The notes: generated by a model not told the origin, from the sequence alone. A stretch of 64,000 bases of DNA from Bacteroidota bacterium (GCA_013298895.1 JAAFJM010000001.1:1-64000), one strand, 5' to 3'. Positions 1 through 9,740 are shown, counted from the first letter of the stretch. A program made the numbers and translations.

Positions 1-501
1 TTTAAAGTATATCAAGATGCTGGTGTATTGTTATTTGATAATTACTATTCAGATTCAAAGATGAGACCATACCTAACTATAACTAGTAATTTACCAGTAA
101 ATAGTAACGGTGAGTATTTTGGAGATGTAAAGGGATTATTTACAGTTCAATACAAAGTAAGGGATTTATCAAATAATACCTCCATTATAGTTTCAAGAAG
201 CATAAATGTAGTTAATAGTACATCTTCAATATCAGAAACGTTGAATGCAAACGATTTGATATCAATTTATCCAAATCCAAATAACGGAATCGTAAAATTA
301 AAATTGATGGAAGCAACTAATGCAGATGTTACAGTTAAAGTTTATAACATTATGGGCGTATTAACTAAAACTTTAACATTGAACCATAAAGATTTAACGG
401 AAAAACAATTAGATTTAACCAGCTTTGCTAGCGGTGTTTATTTAATACAAGTAGAAACAGAAGGTAAAGTTTCAACTCATAAAATTAACATTGTAAAATA
501 A
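1..501 (+). CDS. C-terminal part of a T9SS-sorted secreted protein (5' truncated)
   Basis: The reading frame is open from base 1, so the protein begins before the window; only about 166 residues are visible. The upstream half looks like an all-beta secreted domain and cannot be assigned. From about base 265 the frame encodes a type A sorting domain: ISIYPNPNNG, alternating hydrophobic strands, ASGVYLIQVETEG, and a basic end HKINIVK. In Bacteroidota this domain directs export through the type IX secretion system and is removed at the cell surface. An internal TTG at base 28 is not a credible start because the frame continues upstream without a stop. A strong terminator follows at once. Confidence 0.85.
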   Translation, partial: FKVYQDAGVLLFDNYYSDSKMRPYLTITSNLPVNSNGEYFGDVKGLFTVQYKVRDLSNNTSIIVSRSINVVNSTSSISETLNANDLISIYPNPNNGIVKLKLMEATNADVTVKVYNIMGVLTKTLTLNHKDLTEKQLDLTSFASGVYLIQVETEGKVSTHKINIVK

Positions 502-520
502 TTAAACCCAAACCGTTTTC

Positions 521-555
521 AAAAAGGTGCTTTTCGGAAGGAAAGCACCTTTTTT
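521..555 (+). terminator. Rho-independent terminator after the T9SS protein
   Basis: The arms GGTGCTTT and AAAGCACC form a short-loop hairpin followed by a run of six T. It lies 20 bases after the stop codon, which also argues that the next gene starts downstream of it. Confidence 0.85.
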
Positions 556-640
556 ATGTTATACAATTAAAATTTCTGTTTATTTAGTACTATTTTATAA
601 TAAAAATTTAAATAAATTTGAACCAATATTTTATAATTAT

Positions 641-3600
641 ATGAAAGACATGCACTTGAACAGAAATTTTATTGCTTTTTTATTACTACCTTTTTTGTCT
701 ATCAATTTCTTGAATAGTCAAAATATATATAACTTAGAACCAATTCAAGTAGTTGGACAAATGAATGGCTACTCTACTTCATCAAACTCAAATACTACCT
801 ATCGTAAAATTAGCACATCAGCTGCTGGCAATCCTACTGATGGTAGAGGGCAATGGATAAAAACATACAATGTTCAATCAAGTGGTGGTGATTTCACACC
901 ACGTAATATGATTGGAGGAAGTGGAGCTGGATTTTTATTTGTATCAGGACCAAGTACTAATAGATTTGCAAATAAGTGGGTATTTAGTGGAGTTGCTCAA
1001 GGGTCTGTAAATGCTGTAAATGTTTGTAATGCCTATAATTCTGGTAACGATATGGGTTTAAATATGAATACTATAGGTAAATATACTTTTGTATTTAATG
1101 ATGCAGGTTATTCATCAACCAATGCAAAATATTATGTTGCATATACATCATCAACTCCAATAACTGTTAATAGAACAAATGAGATTTTGAACATTGATAG
1201 AAGTGCTAATATTTCAATTACTTCCAATACAACACCCTCATTTGGCGAAAATATTTTTATTCGTTATACTACTGCTGCTGATTTCTCATCAGCTAATACT
1301 AGTTCAATTGTTCAAGCCACTGGATTAAATACTTCTTGGTCGGCAAATATTCCTGCTCAAGCAATAGGCAGCACTGTTAGGTATTATATATTTACTTCCA
1401 CCATTAGTTTAGCTACCTTAAACAGCATGTCAGAAATTGACAAATCGTTAGCAACCTTAAATTATGATGACAATAGTGGAAGCAATTATGCTTATAATTT
1501 AACATCAAACTTTACCTCCGTAACATCTGGTAATTTTACTGATTTGGCTACTTGGGGTGTAAGTCAAATATTTAGTGGTGCTTCTTATACAATTGCCAAC
1601 TCAAACACTGTTAACTTAAATCAAGATTTTACAGTTCAAAATTTAACGCTAAACTCTGGTGGGAATTTTAACAACAACTCCTTTACTTTAAATATTGCAA
1701 CAAATGGCGGTATTATAAACAATGGGGATTCAAGCACTTCATTTAATGCAAATTCAGGTAAAATCAATTTCATTGGAGCAGGATCAATTAGTGGTAGTAA
1801 ATCAACAATATTAAATAGGTTAACCATTAATTCGGGAACAGTTACATTAACAACTGTACCTTTTATTAATGATACCTTTCAAATAAATGGTGGAAATGTT
1901 TCAGCTGCACCTATTTACTCAATTAACTCAACCCTTTTATATAACACAACTTATAGTAGATTCAACGAATGGAACCATGTTGGTGTAGGAACGATTGGAA
2001 CAAGTGCTGGGTACCCTAATAATGTTACCATAGCTACAGGCACTTTTAATTTGGCCAACTCAAGCACAACTGCTAGAGCAATGTATGGTTCATTAAATAT
2101 TAATTCAGGAGCAACATTTAATGTTAACTCGGCTAATATGCTATTAACTGTTGGAGGAAATATTGCTAATAATGGAACATTTAATAGTGCTTCAACTGGA
2201 ACAATAGCGCTGGCAAATAATTCAACCATAACTGGGAATGTATTAATATTAAATAATTTAACCATAAATGGTATAACATCATTAGGCCAAACAATAATAA
2301 ACGGACAATTAACCTTAAATAATGGCTCAAACATTATTTCGGGAACTCCTAATTATGGTTCATCAGCTACATTAATTTATAATTATAATACAAATATTGG
2401 ATCAGAATGGCCATCAACAAACGGCCCTTTTAATGTAACCTTAAATGCTTCAATTGGACTATTAGAGCTTGATGGAAATAAAACGATAAATGGCACCTTA
2501 ACCATAAACAATGGTTCAACTTTGGATGTAGGTGCATCAAATTATTCAATAACATTTGGCAACAATTCAAATTTTATAAATAATGGTACTTTCAATTCAA
2601 ACTCTGGTACAATAAATTTTAATGGTTTATCAACCATTTCGGGAAATATTGCCTTTTATAAAGTAAATATTTTAGGTGGTGTTAATTTTGGAACTTTATC
2701 AACTGTAAATGATAGTTTAAACATTAAACCCGGTGGCTATATTATAAATAACCCACCAACATATGGAAGTTCATCCACACTAAATTATTCATCAGGTGCC
2801 ACTTATATTGCAGGAACGGAATGGACAAGTGGAACGGAATCAGGAAGAGGAGTACCAAACAATATTTTAATAAGCAATAATACCAATCTTTCCTTTGGAA
2901 CTACAGCTGCTTACAGACAATTATTAGGAAATATTATTATTGAAAATGGTTCAACTATTACATTATCGAGTAATATTGGCGGTGATATTAAAATTAAGGG
3001 TAGCTGGCAAAACAATAACATTGCTATAGGGACTGGTTTTGTGCATAATAACAGGGCTTTAATTTGTAATGGTTCAGGAAATCAATATTTAAATAATTTA
3101 TCAGGAAGATTAACTATAGGTTATTTGCTTTTAAACAAACCAAATGGATCATTAATTCTAAATGATAGCTTATTTTTAAATGGAACCGCAACCGGAACTG
3201 CACAGGTACTTCAGTTATTAAACAACGGAAACTTAGATTTAAATGGAAATGTTTTAACAATAAATGGTGGGCAAGTTCGCTCTATATTATGCAATAACGC
3301 TTCTAACTTAATTACTGGATCTGAAAATAGTCAAATAAACTTTGAATCAGGAACAGGAATTGCCCTAATTGAAGGAATAGGAAATTTAACAATAGATAGT
3401 AATATTTACTTAAGTATAAACAAAGGAGTAAATTTTGGTCTAAATAAAACCACTATAAAAGGAACACTTGAAATAAATGAAGGTTCATTTTGCAGTGTAA
3501 ATTCACCTCTTTATACTTCGTCATCTACACTAGTTTATAAAACAGGAAGCTATACACAGAGTAATGAATGGACATCATCAAATTATCCTTCAAATGTTAA

Positions 3601-4771
3601 AATTAATTTACTCAACTCTTCAAACTCTATTACTTTATTAGGTAATAGATCTATTTCAGGTACTTTATCATTAATAAGTGGAAACATTAATACCAACAAC
3701 GATACTTTAAAATTACTATCAAATTCATCAATAATTAGAACCAACGGACACATAATTGGTAATTTATCGAAATACTTTTCAATAGGAAGTAATATTTCAA
3801 AAACTTATGAAATTGGCACAAACCTAGGATATACGCCAATAACACTAAATTTTCCAAATATTACAACGGATGGATTTATTACCTTATGCTCTAAGGATAG
3901 TGATCATGTGAATATAGGTTCGTCTGGTTTAAAACCTAACAAAAGCGTTAATAGAAATTGGTTAATAAACAGTACAACGGTTGCCCCTATATCTTATAAT
4001 ATTGAATTAAACTACCTAAATTCAGACAATGACACGCTAGTTAATTATACAAATTATAAACTTAATACATTTACCTTTGGTACATGGGTTGGCAAAGTAA
4101 ATGCATCAGTTACACCAAATGCTACAACTGCTAGTTATAGTGGTTTAAGTAGTTTTGGCTCAATTCAAATTGCAGAAGATAGTGCTACTTCGGTGGGAGC
4201 AACACTTAATTTAACGGCTTATTTACAAGGCTTATATTTAGGTGCAGGAACTATGACCTCTGCTCCCTTTAATTATGATGGTGTTAGCCCTAACACGATT
4301 GCCGATACCATTACTGTTGAATTACATGAAGCAGTTCCGCCATATAGCACTGTATTTTCAATAGCGGATACTTTAAATATTACAGGTCATGCCAAATTGT
4401 TTTTCCCATCAGGAGCCAATGGAAATTATTATTATATTGCAATTAAACATAGAAACTCAATTGAAACTTGGAGCTCAGATACAATTCAAATGAATACTAT
4501 TACTAATTATGATTTTAGTTCTGGAGCAGGGCAGGCTTATGGTAATAACATCATTGATGATGGTACGGGTATATTTTTATTATATGGTGGAGATGTGGAC
4601 CAATCTGGTACAATTGATTCGGGGGATTACCCAGAAGTAGACTTAGGGAGTTTTAATGGTTTTAATGGTTACATCTTAAGTGATGTTGATGGCTCAGGAA
4701 CTATTGATTCAGGTGATTATCCAATTTTAGACCTTAATAGTTTTTTAGGTATTTCGAGCAACCATCCTTAA
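641..4771 (+). CDS. Large secreted repeat protein with dockerin-like C-terminus
   Basis: About 1376 residues from ATG 641 (ATG 650 is also possible); the frame is open further upstream, but that would start inside the terminator. A signal peptide is clear (NFIAFLLLPFLSINFLNSQ). Residues about 190-280 look Ig-like. Residues about 300-1100 are many irregular copies of a short beta unit rich in Asn, Gly, Ser and Thr (GTLTINNGS, NNGTFNS, TINFNG), as in beta-helix adhesin passengers. The end carries two calcium-loop repeats 30 residues apart, DVDQSGTIDSGDYP near 1318 and DVDGSGTIDSGDYP near 1348, resembling a type I dockerin pair. The usual T9SS YPNP domain is absent. A surface adhesin or matrix protein is likely; the ligand is unknown. 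Confidence 0.8.
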   Translation: MKDMHLNRNFIAFLLLPFLSINFLNSQNIYNLEPIQVVGQMNGYSTSSNSNTTYRKISTSAAGNPTDGRGQWIKTYNVQSSGGDFTPRNMIGGSGAGFLFVSGPSTNRFANKWVFSGVAQGSVNAVNVCNAYNSGNDMGLNMNTIGKYTFVFNDAGYSSTNAKYYVAYTSSTPITVNRTNEILNIDRSANISITSNTTPSFGENIFIRYTTAADFSSANTSSIVQATGLNTSWSANIPAQAIGSTVRYYIFTSTISLATLNSMSEIDKSLATLNYDDNSGSNYAYNLTSNFTSVTSGNFTDLATWGVSQIFSGASYTIANSNTVNLNQDFTVQNLTLNSGGNFNNNSFTLNIATNGGIINNGDSSTSFNANSGKINFIGAGSISGSKSTILNRLTINSGTVTLTTVPFINDTFQINGGNVSAAPIYSINSTLLYNTTYSRFNEWNHVGVGTIGTSAGYPNNVTIATGTFNLANSSTTARAMYGSLNINSGATFNVNSANMLLTVGGNIANNGTFNSASTGTIALANNSTITGNVLILNNLTINGITSLGQTIINGQLTLNNGSNIISGTPNYGSSATLIYNYNTNIGSEWPSTNGPFNVTLNASIGLLELDGNKTINGTLTINNGSTLDVGASNYSITFGNNSNFINNGTFNSNSGTINFNGLSTISGNIAFYKVNILGGVNFGTLSTVNDSLNIKPGGYIINNPPTYGSSSTLNYSSGATYIAGTEWTSGTESGRGVPNNILISNNTNLSFGTTAAYRQLLGNIIIENGSTITLSSNIGGDIKIKGSWQNNNIAIGTGFVHNNRALICNGSGNQYLNNLSGRLTIGYLLLNKPNGSLILNDSLFLNGTATGTAQVLQLLNNGNLDLNGNVLTINGGQVRSILCNNASNLITGSENSQINFESGTGIALIEGIGNLTIDSNIYLSINKGVNFGLNKTTIKGTLEINEGSFCSVNSPLYTSSSTLVYKTGSYTQSNEWTSSNYPSNVKINLLNSSNSITLLGNRSISGTLSLISGNINTNNDTLKLLSNSSIIRTNGHIIGNLSKYFSIGSNISKTYEIGTNLGYTPITLNFPNITTDGFITLCSKDSDHVNIGSSGLKPNKSVNRNWLINSTTVAPISYNIELNYLNSDNDTLVNYTNYKLNTFTFGTWVGKVNASVTPNATTASYSGLSSFGSIQIAEDSATSVGATLNLTAYLQGLYLGAGTMTSAPFNYDGVSPNTIADTITVELHEAVPPYSTVFSIADTLNITGHAKLFFPSGANGNYYYIAIKHRNSIETWSSDTIQMNTITNYDFSSGAGQAYGNNIIDDGTGIFLLYGGDVDQSGTIDSGDYPEVDLGSFNGFNGYILSDVDGSGTIDSGDYPILDLNSFLGISSNHP

Positions 4772-4841
4772 CATAAAGCTATTTCAATTAAATTTTTCAC
4801 TACTATATTAATTAAACAAACAATAAACCTCGAATTACATC

Positions 4842-4875
4842 AAAGGCTGCTTTATATAAAAGCAGCCTTTGGTAT
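4842..4875 (+). terminator. Terminator between convergent genes
   Basis: The perfect 12-bp arms AAAGGCTGCTTT and AAAGCAGCCTTT flank a five-base loop. A weak T-rich stretch follows on the plus strand. It sits between the adhesin stop and the convergent rocD stop. Confidence 0.75.
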
Positions 4876-4876
4876 T

Positions 4877-6124
4877 TTATTGTAATCCTAAAATTACTTT
4901 TTCTATTATATCGCAAGCTTGATTCATTTGCTCTGCATTAATGGTTAATGGAGGAGCAAAGCGGATGATATCGCCATGCGTTTGTTTGGCTAAAAGTCCA
5001 TTGTCTTTTAAAGTTAAGCACACATCGTAAGCAGTTTTACCATTGCCAAATGGCGTAATTACAATGGCATTTAATAAACCGCGACCACGTACTAAACTAA
5101 CCAAATTGGTTTTTTGCATCAAGGCAGTCATTCTTTCTCTAAAAATGATACCCATTGCCTCTGAATTTTCGGCTAATTTTTCATCGGTTAATACTTTTAA
5201 TGATTCCATGGCTACTGCACAAGCTAAAGGATTTCCGCCATAAGTACTTCCGTGTTCGCCTGGTTTTATGGTAAGCATTATTTCGTTACTCGCTAAAACC
5301 GCAGCCACAGGCATGGTTCCGCCTGAAAGTGCTTTTCCTAAAATTAAAATATCGGGTTTTACTTGCTCATGATCGCAAGCCAACATTTTGCCGGTGCGGC
5401 ATAAGCCAGTTTGCACCTCATCGGCTATCATTAACACATTGTATTTTGTACATAAAGCGCGTACACCTTGTAAGTAACCTTCGTGTGGCACTACCACTCC
5501 CGCTTCGCCCTGAATGGGCTCAAACATGAAAGCACAAATATCTTTATTGGTTTTAAAGGTTTCTTCTAAAATGGCTAAATCGTTATATGGAACCAATTTA
5601 AAACCTGGCATGTAAGGACCAAAACCTTTATAGCTGCTTGGGTCGTTGCTGCTAGAAATAGCTGCCATGGTTCTACCCCAAAAATTACCTTCTACAAAAA
5701 TTACTTCTGCTTGGTTTTCTGCAATACCTTTTACATCATAACCCCAACGTCTGGCTAGTTTAATGGCAGTTTCGCCACCTTCTACACCGGTGTTCATGGG
5801 TAATACTTTTTCAAAACCAAAGTAATGGGTAATAAATTTTTCGTATTCGCCTAATTGGTTATTATGGAAAGCTCTACTAGTTAAGGTTAGTTTTTGCGCT
5901 TGGTTTATCATGGCATTAACTATACGCGGGTGGCAATGACCTTGGTTTACAGCGCTGTATGCCGAAAGGAAATCAAAATATTGTTTGCCTTCTACATCGT
6001 ACATAAAAATACCTTCGGCTTTTTCAATTACTACCGGAATAGGGTGATAATTATGCGCGCCAAATTCGTGTTCTAGTTCTATAAAATAATCGCTTTTGCT
6101 TAAATTCAATGAGTTATGTTCCAT
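4877..6124 (-). CDS. rocD: Ornithine aminotransferase (ornithine--oxo-acid transaminase)
   Basis: A 415-residue fold-type I, PLP-dependent class III aminotransferase that moves the delta-amino group of ornithine to 2-oxoglutarate, giving glutamate semialdehyde (arginine/proline metabolism, cytosol). Visible landmarks are the N-terminal [13 protein letters not shown] segment typical of OATs, the phosphate-binding [15 protein letters not shown] (111-125), IADEVQTG with Asp235 for the pyridine nitrogen, and Lys264 in ILGKALSGG as the Schiff-base lysine. The length is normal for the family. It stands alone, divergent from the gene at 6374. N-acetylornithine or GABA aminotransferase is less likely because of the N-terminus and the [11 protein letters not shown] motif. 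Confidence 0.95.
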   Translation of the reverse strand: MEHNSLNLSKSDYFIELEHEFGAHNYHPIPVVIEKAEGIFMYDVEGKQYFDFLSAYSAVNQGHCHPRIVNAMINQAQKLTLTSRAFHNNQLGEYEKFITHYFGFEKVLPMNTGVEGGETAIKLARRWGYDVKGIAENQAEVIFVEGNFWGRTMAAISSSNDPSSYKGFGPYMPGFKLVPYNDLAILEETFKTNKDICAFMFEPIQGEAGVVVPHEGYLQGVRALCTKYNVLMIADEVQTGLCRTGKMLACDHEQVKPDILILGKALSGGTMPVAAVLASNEIMLTIKPGEHGSTYGGNPLACAVAMESLKVLTDEKLAENSEAMGIIFRERMTALMQKTNLVSLVRGRGLLNAIVITPFGNGKTAYDVCLTLKDNGLLAKQTHGDIIRFAPPLTINAEQMNQACDIIEKVILGLQ

Positions 6125-6299
6125 ACTGAGGGCAAAGGTAAGCCAATTTTAATGTAAAAAAACAGGAGTTTTGTTAACCGATGTTCGATAACCGTTTTTC
6201 GTTTTTCGAATTTGGTTATTGAAAACAAATACCATTTAATTCAATAGGAGTTGGTTTAAATAAAATTTAAATTTGGCTAGTAAAACTTGTGGTATTAAA

Positions 6300-6326
6300 T
6301 AAGTTTGTAGTATAAAGCCATACTAC
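6300..6326 (+). promoter_or_regulatory. Possible promoter -7 box with overlapping inverted repeat
   Basis: TAAGTTTG at 6300-6307 fits the Bacteroidota -7 consensus TAnnTTTG. A TTTG at 6272-6275 could serve as -33, but the spacer is 24 bases, longer than usual. The inverted repeat GTAGTAT / ATACTAC (6307-6313 and 6320-6326) covers the expected transcription start and could be an operator for the gene at 6374. Confidence 0.35.
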
Positions 6327-6373
6327 TAACAGGGTTATATACAAGTTAAGTGCAAGCTTAGACAAACAATAAT

Positions 6374-6952
6374 ATGTTCAAACGACTATTCAATATAAAT
6401 GCAAAACATACAGACGGACTTTCAAAAGTTGACTATTGGAAAAAATGGGAATTATTTAAGTTGTTTGACGAGTTACACAAAGGAGAAAGGCTTTTGATTG
6501 AAATTGCAATTAATAATTTTGAAGACCAATTCTTAAAATTCAAAAACGACTATATTGAAGAATTATATGAAATTGAAGGCAACAACGTAGCAGATTTTAC
6601 AAGAATTTGGGAGTGGTTCAAACCGACAAAAGAATGGGAAATGTTGCTTGGCGATAAGGGGAAGGAAATTGGTGACAACGTATTTCGTATTACTGACAAA
6701 TGGAAGAGAAACCAAGGTTTTTTGTTAGGAACAAAAGTTTCATTAGAAAAAGAATGTGGTGTAGTTTTAGACAAAAGTGAAGACTGGATTGAATATGGAC
6801 TAATTCGGTTGGACACTGACAAAGAAAATGACATCGAAGATTGGCGGGGTTTATTTGGTAGTTTTTTAGATGCGGGAGGACAAGTCATTAATCATGACCA
6901 CGAATTTAAATTTATCAATAACGATGGAACAACAAAGAAAGCCAGCAGCTAA
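6374..6952 (+). CDS. Hypothetical soluble protein, 192 aa
   Basis: I do not recognise a family. The protein is acidic, rich in Trp, Asp, Glu and Lys, with no signal peptide or membrane segment, so it is probably cytosolic. The first half is predicted mostly helical (KKWELFKLFDELHKGERLLIEIAINNF), the second mixed, with IEDWRGLFGSFLDAGG near the end. The ATG start at 6374 fits the upstream -7 box. A short inverted repeat follows the stop almost directly, an arrangement that recalls gene cassettes. Base composition is slightly less AT-biased than the adhesin gene. Horizontal acquisition is plausible but not shown. Confidence 0.75.
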   Translation: MFKRLFNINAKHTDGLSKVDYWKKWELFKLFDELHKGERLLIEIAINNFEDQFLKFKNDYIEELYEIEGNNVADFTRIWEWFKPTKEWEMLLGDKGKEIGDNVFRITDKWKRNQGFLLGTKVSLEKECGVVLDKSEDWIEYGLIRLDTDKENDIEDWRGLFGSFLDAGGQVINHDHEFKFINNDGTTKKASS

Positions 6953-6977
6953 CGGCACCTACCCCCAAAGGCGTTAG
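6949..6977. repeat. attC-like inverted repeat
   Basis: CTAACG (6949-6954) and CGTTAG (6972-6977) are exact inverted copies 17 bases apart, overlapping the stop of the preceding gene. Integron attC sites have the same AAC...GTT polarity after a gene, but the flanking bases do not match the strict RYYYAAC / GTTRRRY cores and no integrase is in the window. It is followed by unusually GC-richer non-coding DNA (TTAGCGAAGCG). Confidence 0.35.
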
Positions 6978-7117
6978 TTCAGTGCTCTACCTTGTTTGTA
7001 TTAGCGAAGCGAAACCAACAAAAAATATTTTGAAAAATAACTTATGATTGCAGGTGAGGACGCATGTAATGGCGGAAACAAATAAAGTTAAACTAATAAT
7101 ATAAATTGGACTGATAA

Positions 7118-7744
7118 TTGGAAATTGATTTTGAAAAATTGATGACAAACAAATCTGATGAAGGACTTCAGGATTATATACATAATTGGGCGAAATATAC
7201 GCCAGAAGCCGTTGAAGCCGCAATTGCTGAAATGCAAAAGCGTGGAAGAGTATTCCAAGACGAAGAACTTGCAAATTTTCGAAAAGGGTTTCAAGCAAAA
7301 CAGCTAGAAGCACAAAAACAGCAAAATGAAATTTTGGGAAATCAATGGAAGAAAAACGTGGTGATAGACGAAAATGCACCAGCATACTATTCTGAGCGAG
7401 CAATCTATATATTCTCAGTTTTGTTTATTGTAATTTTTGGCGCTGCTCTTTTGTCAATAAATTGCCGCAATACAAACACTAAAAAGGGTGTTTGGGAAGT
7501 ATTAGCCTTTGGTGTGGTTTATACTGCATTGCAACTTTGGATTCTATCAATGATTCCAAGAAATACTGGACTTACGCTTGTTTTTAGTATAGGTGGAGCT
7601 TTATTGTTGAACCATTTCTTTTGGAAAAAATATATTGGTTCAGACACCAAATACAGAACCAAACCAATTTGGAAGCCGCTTATTATTGGAGTTGTAATTT
7701 TTACTCCTTTGCTACTTGCTGCAATTTATGGAGGTGCTAAATAA
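7118..7744 (+). CDS. Small multi-pass membrane protein with helical N-terminal segment
   Basis: The frame begins at TTG 7118 (208 aa); ATG 7141 (about 200 aa) is the alternative. Residues 5-80 form a soluble part with YTPEAVEAAIAEMQKRGR, a helix typical of Bacteroidota proteins that recur with membrane domains; its function is unknown. Four hydrophobic segments follow, near 95-113, 127-146, 150-168 and 186-203, so the C-terminal half is an inner-membrane domain. No catalytic motif is visible. The gene lies just after the attC-like repeat and 31 bases before the glycosidase gene, possibly in one transcript with it. Confidence 0.7.
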   Translation: MEIDFEKLMTNKSDEGLQDYIHNWAKYTPEAVEAAIAEMQKRGRVFQDEELANFRKGFQAKQLEAQKQQNEILGNQWKKNVVIDENAPAYYSERAIYIFSVLFIVIFGAALLSINCRNTNTKKGVWEVLAFGVVYTALQLWILSMIPRNTGLTLVFSIGGALLLNHFFWKKYIGSDTKYRTKPIWKPLIIGVVIFTPLLLAAIYGGAK

Positions 7745-7775
7745 CATCAATATTACAAATAAATGAGCAAACAAA

Positions 7776-8513
7776 TTGATACCTAAGAGGAAGATAATAT
7801 TACTGAGTTTTTTTGTTTTGCTAACAGCAGGACTGATTGCCTTTGCGGTTAATAAAAACGCAATTGACGACCAAATTTTATCGTATATAGTTGATACAAA
7901 AACACAAAACCTACAACTTTTTTGGAAAGACGAAAAAGGTGAAATACTAAAAAGTTTTCAAAATTTAAAGCAGTACGTAGAGCGTAAAAATCTAACGCTA
8001 ACTTTTGCCATGAATGGTGGCATGTTTAACAAAGATTTTTCGCCACAAGGACTTTATATACAAAACAAACAAACACTTGCAGCCATAGATACAGCCGATG
8101 GAAATGGTAATTTTTATATGAAACCAAATGGCGTTTTTTATATTACTACCAATAACACGCCAATTATTTGTAAAACAACCGACTTTAAAGATAATGGAAA
8201 AGTAAAATATGCTACTCAATCGGGTCCAATGTTGGTTATTGATGGACAAATTCACTCAGCTTTTAAAGAGGGTTCGCCAAACTTAAACATTAGGAATGGT
8301 GTAGGTATTTTGCCTGATAATAAAGTAGTTTTTGCTATGTCGAAAACAGAAATAAACTTTTATGATTTTGCCAAATACTTTCAAAATTTAGGTTGTAAAA
8401 ATGCATTGTATTTAGATGGATTTGTTTCTAGAACTTATTTGCCAGAAAAGAGTTGGACACAAACGGACGGAAATTTTGGAGTAATGTTTGGGATAACAAC
8501 CAAGAAGAAATAA
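7776..8513 (+). CDS. Phosphodiester glycosidase (NAGPA-domain) family protein
   Basis: 245 residues from a TTG start at 7776; the nearby ATG at 7763 is out of frame and stops after seven codons. Residues 6-25 form an N-terminal membrane anchor or signal peptide. The rest matches the NAGPA / DUF2233 fold: FAMNGGMFNKDFSPQGLYI (78-96), SGPMLVIDGQIH (near 152-163), RNGVGILPDNKVVFAMS and ALYLDGFVSR with the conserved Asp-Gly. Family members cleave or modify phosphodiester-linked sugars, for example in envelope glycans; the substrate cannot be inferred here. It is followed 33 bases later by the WG-repeat gene. Confidence 0.85.
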   Translation: MIPKRKIILLSFFVLLTAGLIAFAVNKNAIDDQILSYIVDTKTQNLQLFWKDEKGEILKSFQNLKQYVERKNLTLTFAMNGGMFNKDFSPQGLYIQNKQTLAAIDTADGNGNFYMKPNGVFYITTNNTPIICKTTDFKDNGKVKYATQSGPMLVIDGQIHSAFKEGSPNLNIRNGVGILPDNKVVFAMSKTEINFYDFAKYFQNLGCKNALYLDGFVSRTYLPEKSWTQTDGNFGVMFGITTKKK

Positions 8514-8546
8514 CACAATAATATTGTAAAGTAGCACATACTATTA

Positions 8547-9740
8547 ATGAGAAAAATATTAGCTTTAATACTGTTTTTTACCTCTGTATTTTGCCATGGG
8601 CAGCATTTGTTTCCTTACAGAAAAGCTGATAAGTGGGGCTTCTGCGATAACACAAAAAAGATAGTGATAACTCCTAAGTATCAATCGGCTGATGGTTTTT
8701 CGCTTTGCAATATTGCTACTGTAAAACTCAACAATAAGTATGGATTTATTAATAAAGCAGGAAAGGAAATAACAGAAATAAAGTATACTAAATGGAGTTT
8801 CTTTTGGTACCGTCATACTTATGTTTGGTTAGATAATAAAGTAGGGGTAATTGATACAATGGGGAAGGAGATTATTCCAATTATTTATGATGATGTTTGC
8901 TTTTCTGAAAAAGTATTTTGCTTGAAGCAGAATGATTTGTGGAGCGTATTTGACTTTAATGGACGAAAAATTTGCGAACAAAGTTTTAAAATGGTTAATC
9001 CTTATTCTTACCAATTTATTGGTGTTAATTTGAACGATAAATGGGGGTTTGTTGACTCAACTGGAGAAATGAAAATAGGGCTTAAATATGAGGAGATTGA
9101 AGGGTTTACTGAACAAGGTTTATGTGGAGTAAAACTGAATAATAAGTGGGGATATATTAATTATAAAGGAGAATTTATTATACAACCTGTTTATGATGAA
9201 ATAAATGTTTTTCAAAAAGAGGGTGCTTGGGTAAAACAAAACTCAAAATGGGGATTAATAAATGAAAGTGGGGAAACAGTTATTCCATTTGAATATGACG
9301 ATGTAAATTATTTTAAGGAAAACTTGGCATCTGTGAAAAAAAATGGCAAGTATGGTTTCATAAATAAAAGTGGAGGTACTGTAATTCCTTTTACTTATCA
9401 CCTAGCATTTGAGTTTAGGGAAGGGCTTGCTGAGGTTTGTTTTTCAAACGATAGTTGTGGTTATATTAATCAGGAAGGAAATACTATAATTCCGTTCCAA
9501 TATAGCTTAAATTTTGGTGGTGAATTTAATGAAGGTTTAGCCGAAATAATAGTAGCAGATAAATGTGGTTTTATTGATAAAAAAGGCAAAACCATTATAC
9601 CTCCAATTTATAGTTCGCCATACGATTACAATTCATTTAATAATGGCGTTGGAATGCTTTTAATTCCAAATAATGATTCAAGCCGCGATGCATCAAAATT
9701 TTATTTCGATAAACACGGAACATTGTTTTACGAAGATTGA
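8547..9740 (+). CDS. Secreted WG-repeat protein
   Basis: 397 residues. A signal peptide (ILALILFFTSVFCHGQ) is followed by about ten WG repeats of roughly 33-40 residues: KADKWGFCDN, LNNKYGFINKAG, LNDKWGFVDSTG, LNNKWGYINYKG, QNSKWGLINESG, KNGKYGFINKSG and related units, each with a following IIPxxY strand. The repeats (KWG family) build a beta-rich, non-enzymatic scaffold often found in exported proteins. No sorting domain or lipobox is seen, so a periplasmic location is the simplest guess. Function unknown. Confidence 0.9.
   Translation: MRKILALILFFTSVFCHGQHLFPYRKADKWGFCDNTKKIVITPKYQSADGFSLCNIATVKLNNKYGFINKAGKEITEIKYTKWSFFWYRHTYVWLDNKVGVIDTMGKEIIPIIYDDVCFSEKVFCLKQNDLWSVFDFNGRKICEQSFKMVNPYSYQFIGVNLNDKWGFVDSTGEMKIGLKYEEIEGFTEQGLCGVKLNNKWGYINYKGEFIIQPVYDEINVFQKEGAWVKQNSKWGLINESGETVIPFEYDDVNYFKENLASVKKNGKYGFINKSGGTVIPFTYHLAFEFREGLAEVCFSNDSCGYINQEGNTIIPFQYSLNFGGEFNEGLAEIIVADKCGFIDKKGKTIIPPIYSSPYDYNSFNNGVGMLLIPNNDSSRDASKFYFDKHGTLFYED

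Noticed and set aside
527-640. Start of the adhesin at 527 giving 1414 residues
   Set aside because: The codon lies in the preceding terminator hairpin and the added residues spoil the signal peptide; ATG 641 is preferred.
1951-2334. 127-codon open frame on the minus strand inside the adhesin gene
   Set aside because: It mirrors the Asn/Thr-rich codons of the real gene and shows no domain or start context.
4592-4768. Evidence for a cellulosome
   Set aside because: Dockerin-like repeats occur without cohesins or glycoside hydrolases in this window; a single end domain does not support an assembly.
6949-6977. Canonical integron attC site
   Set aside because: Core boxes do not match RYYYAAC / GTTRRRY fully and no integrase is present; kept only as an attC-like repeat.
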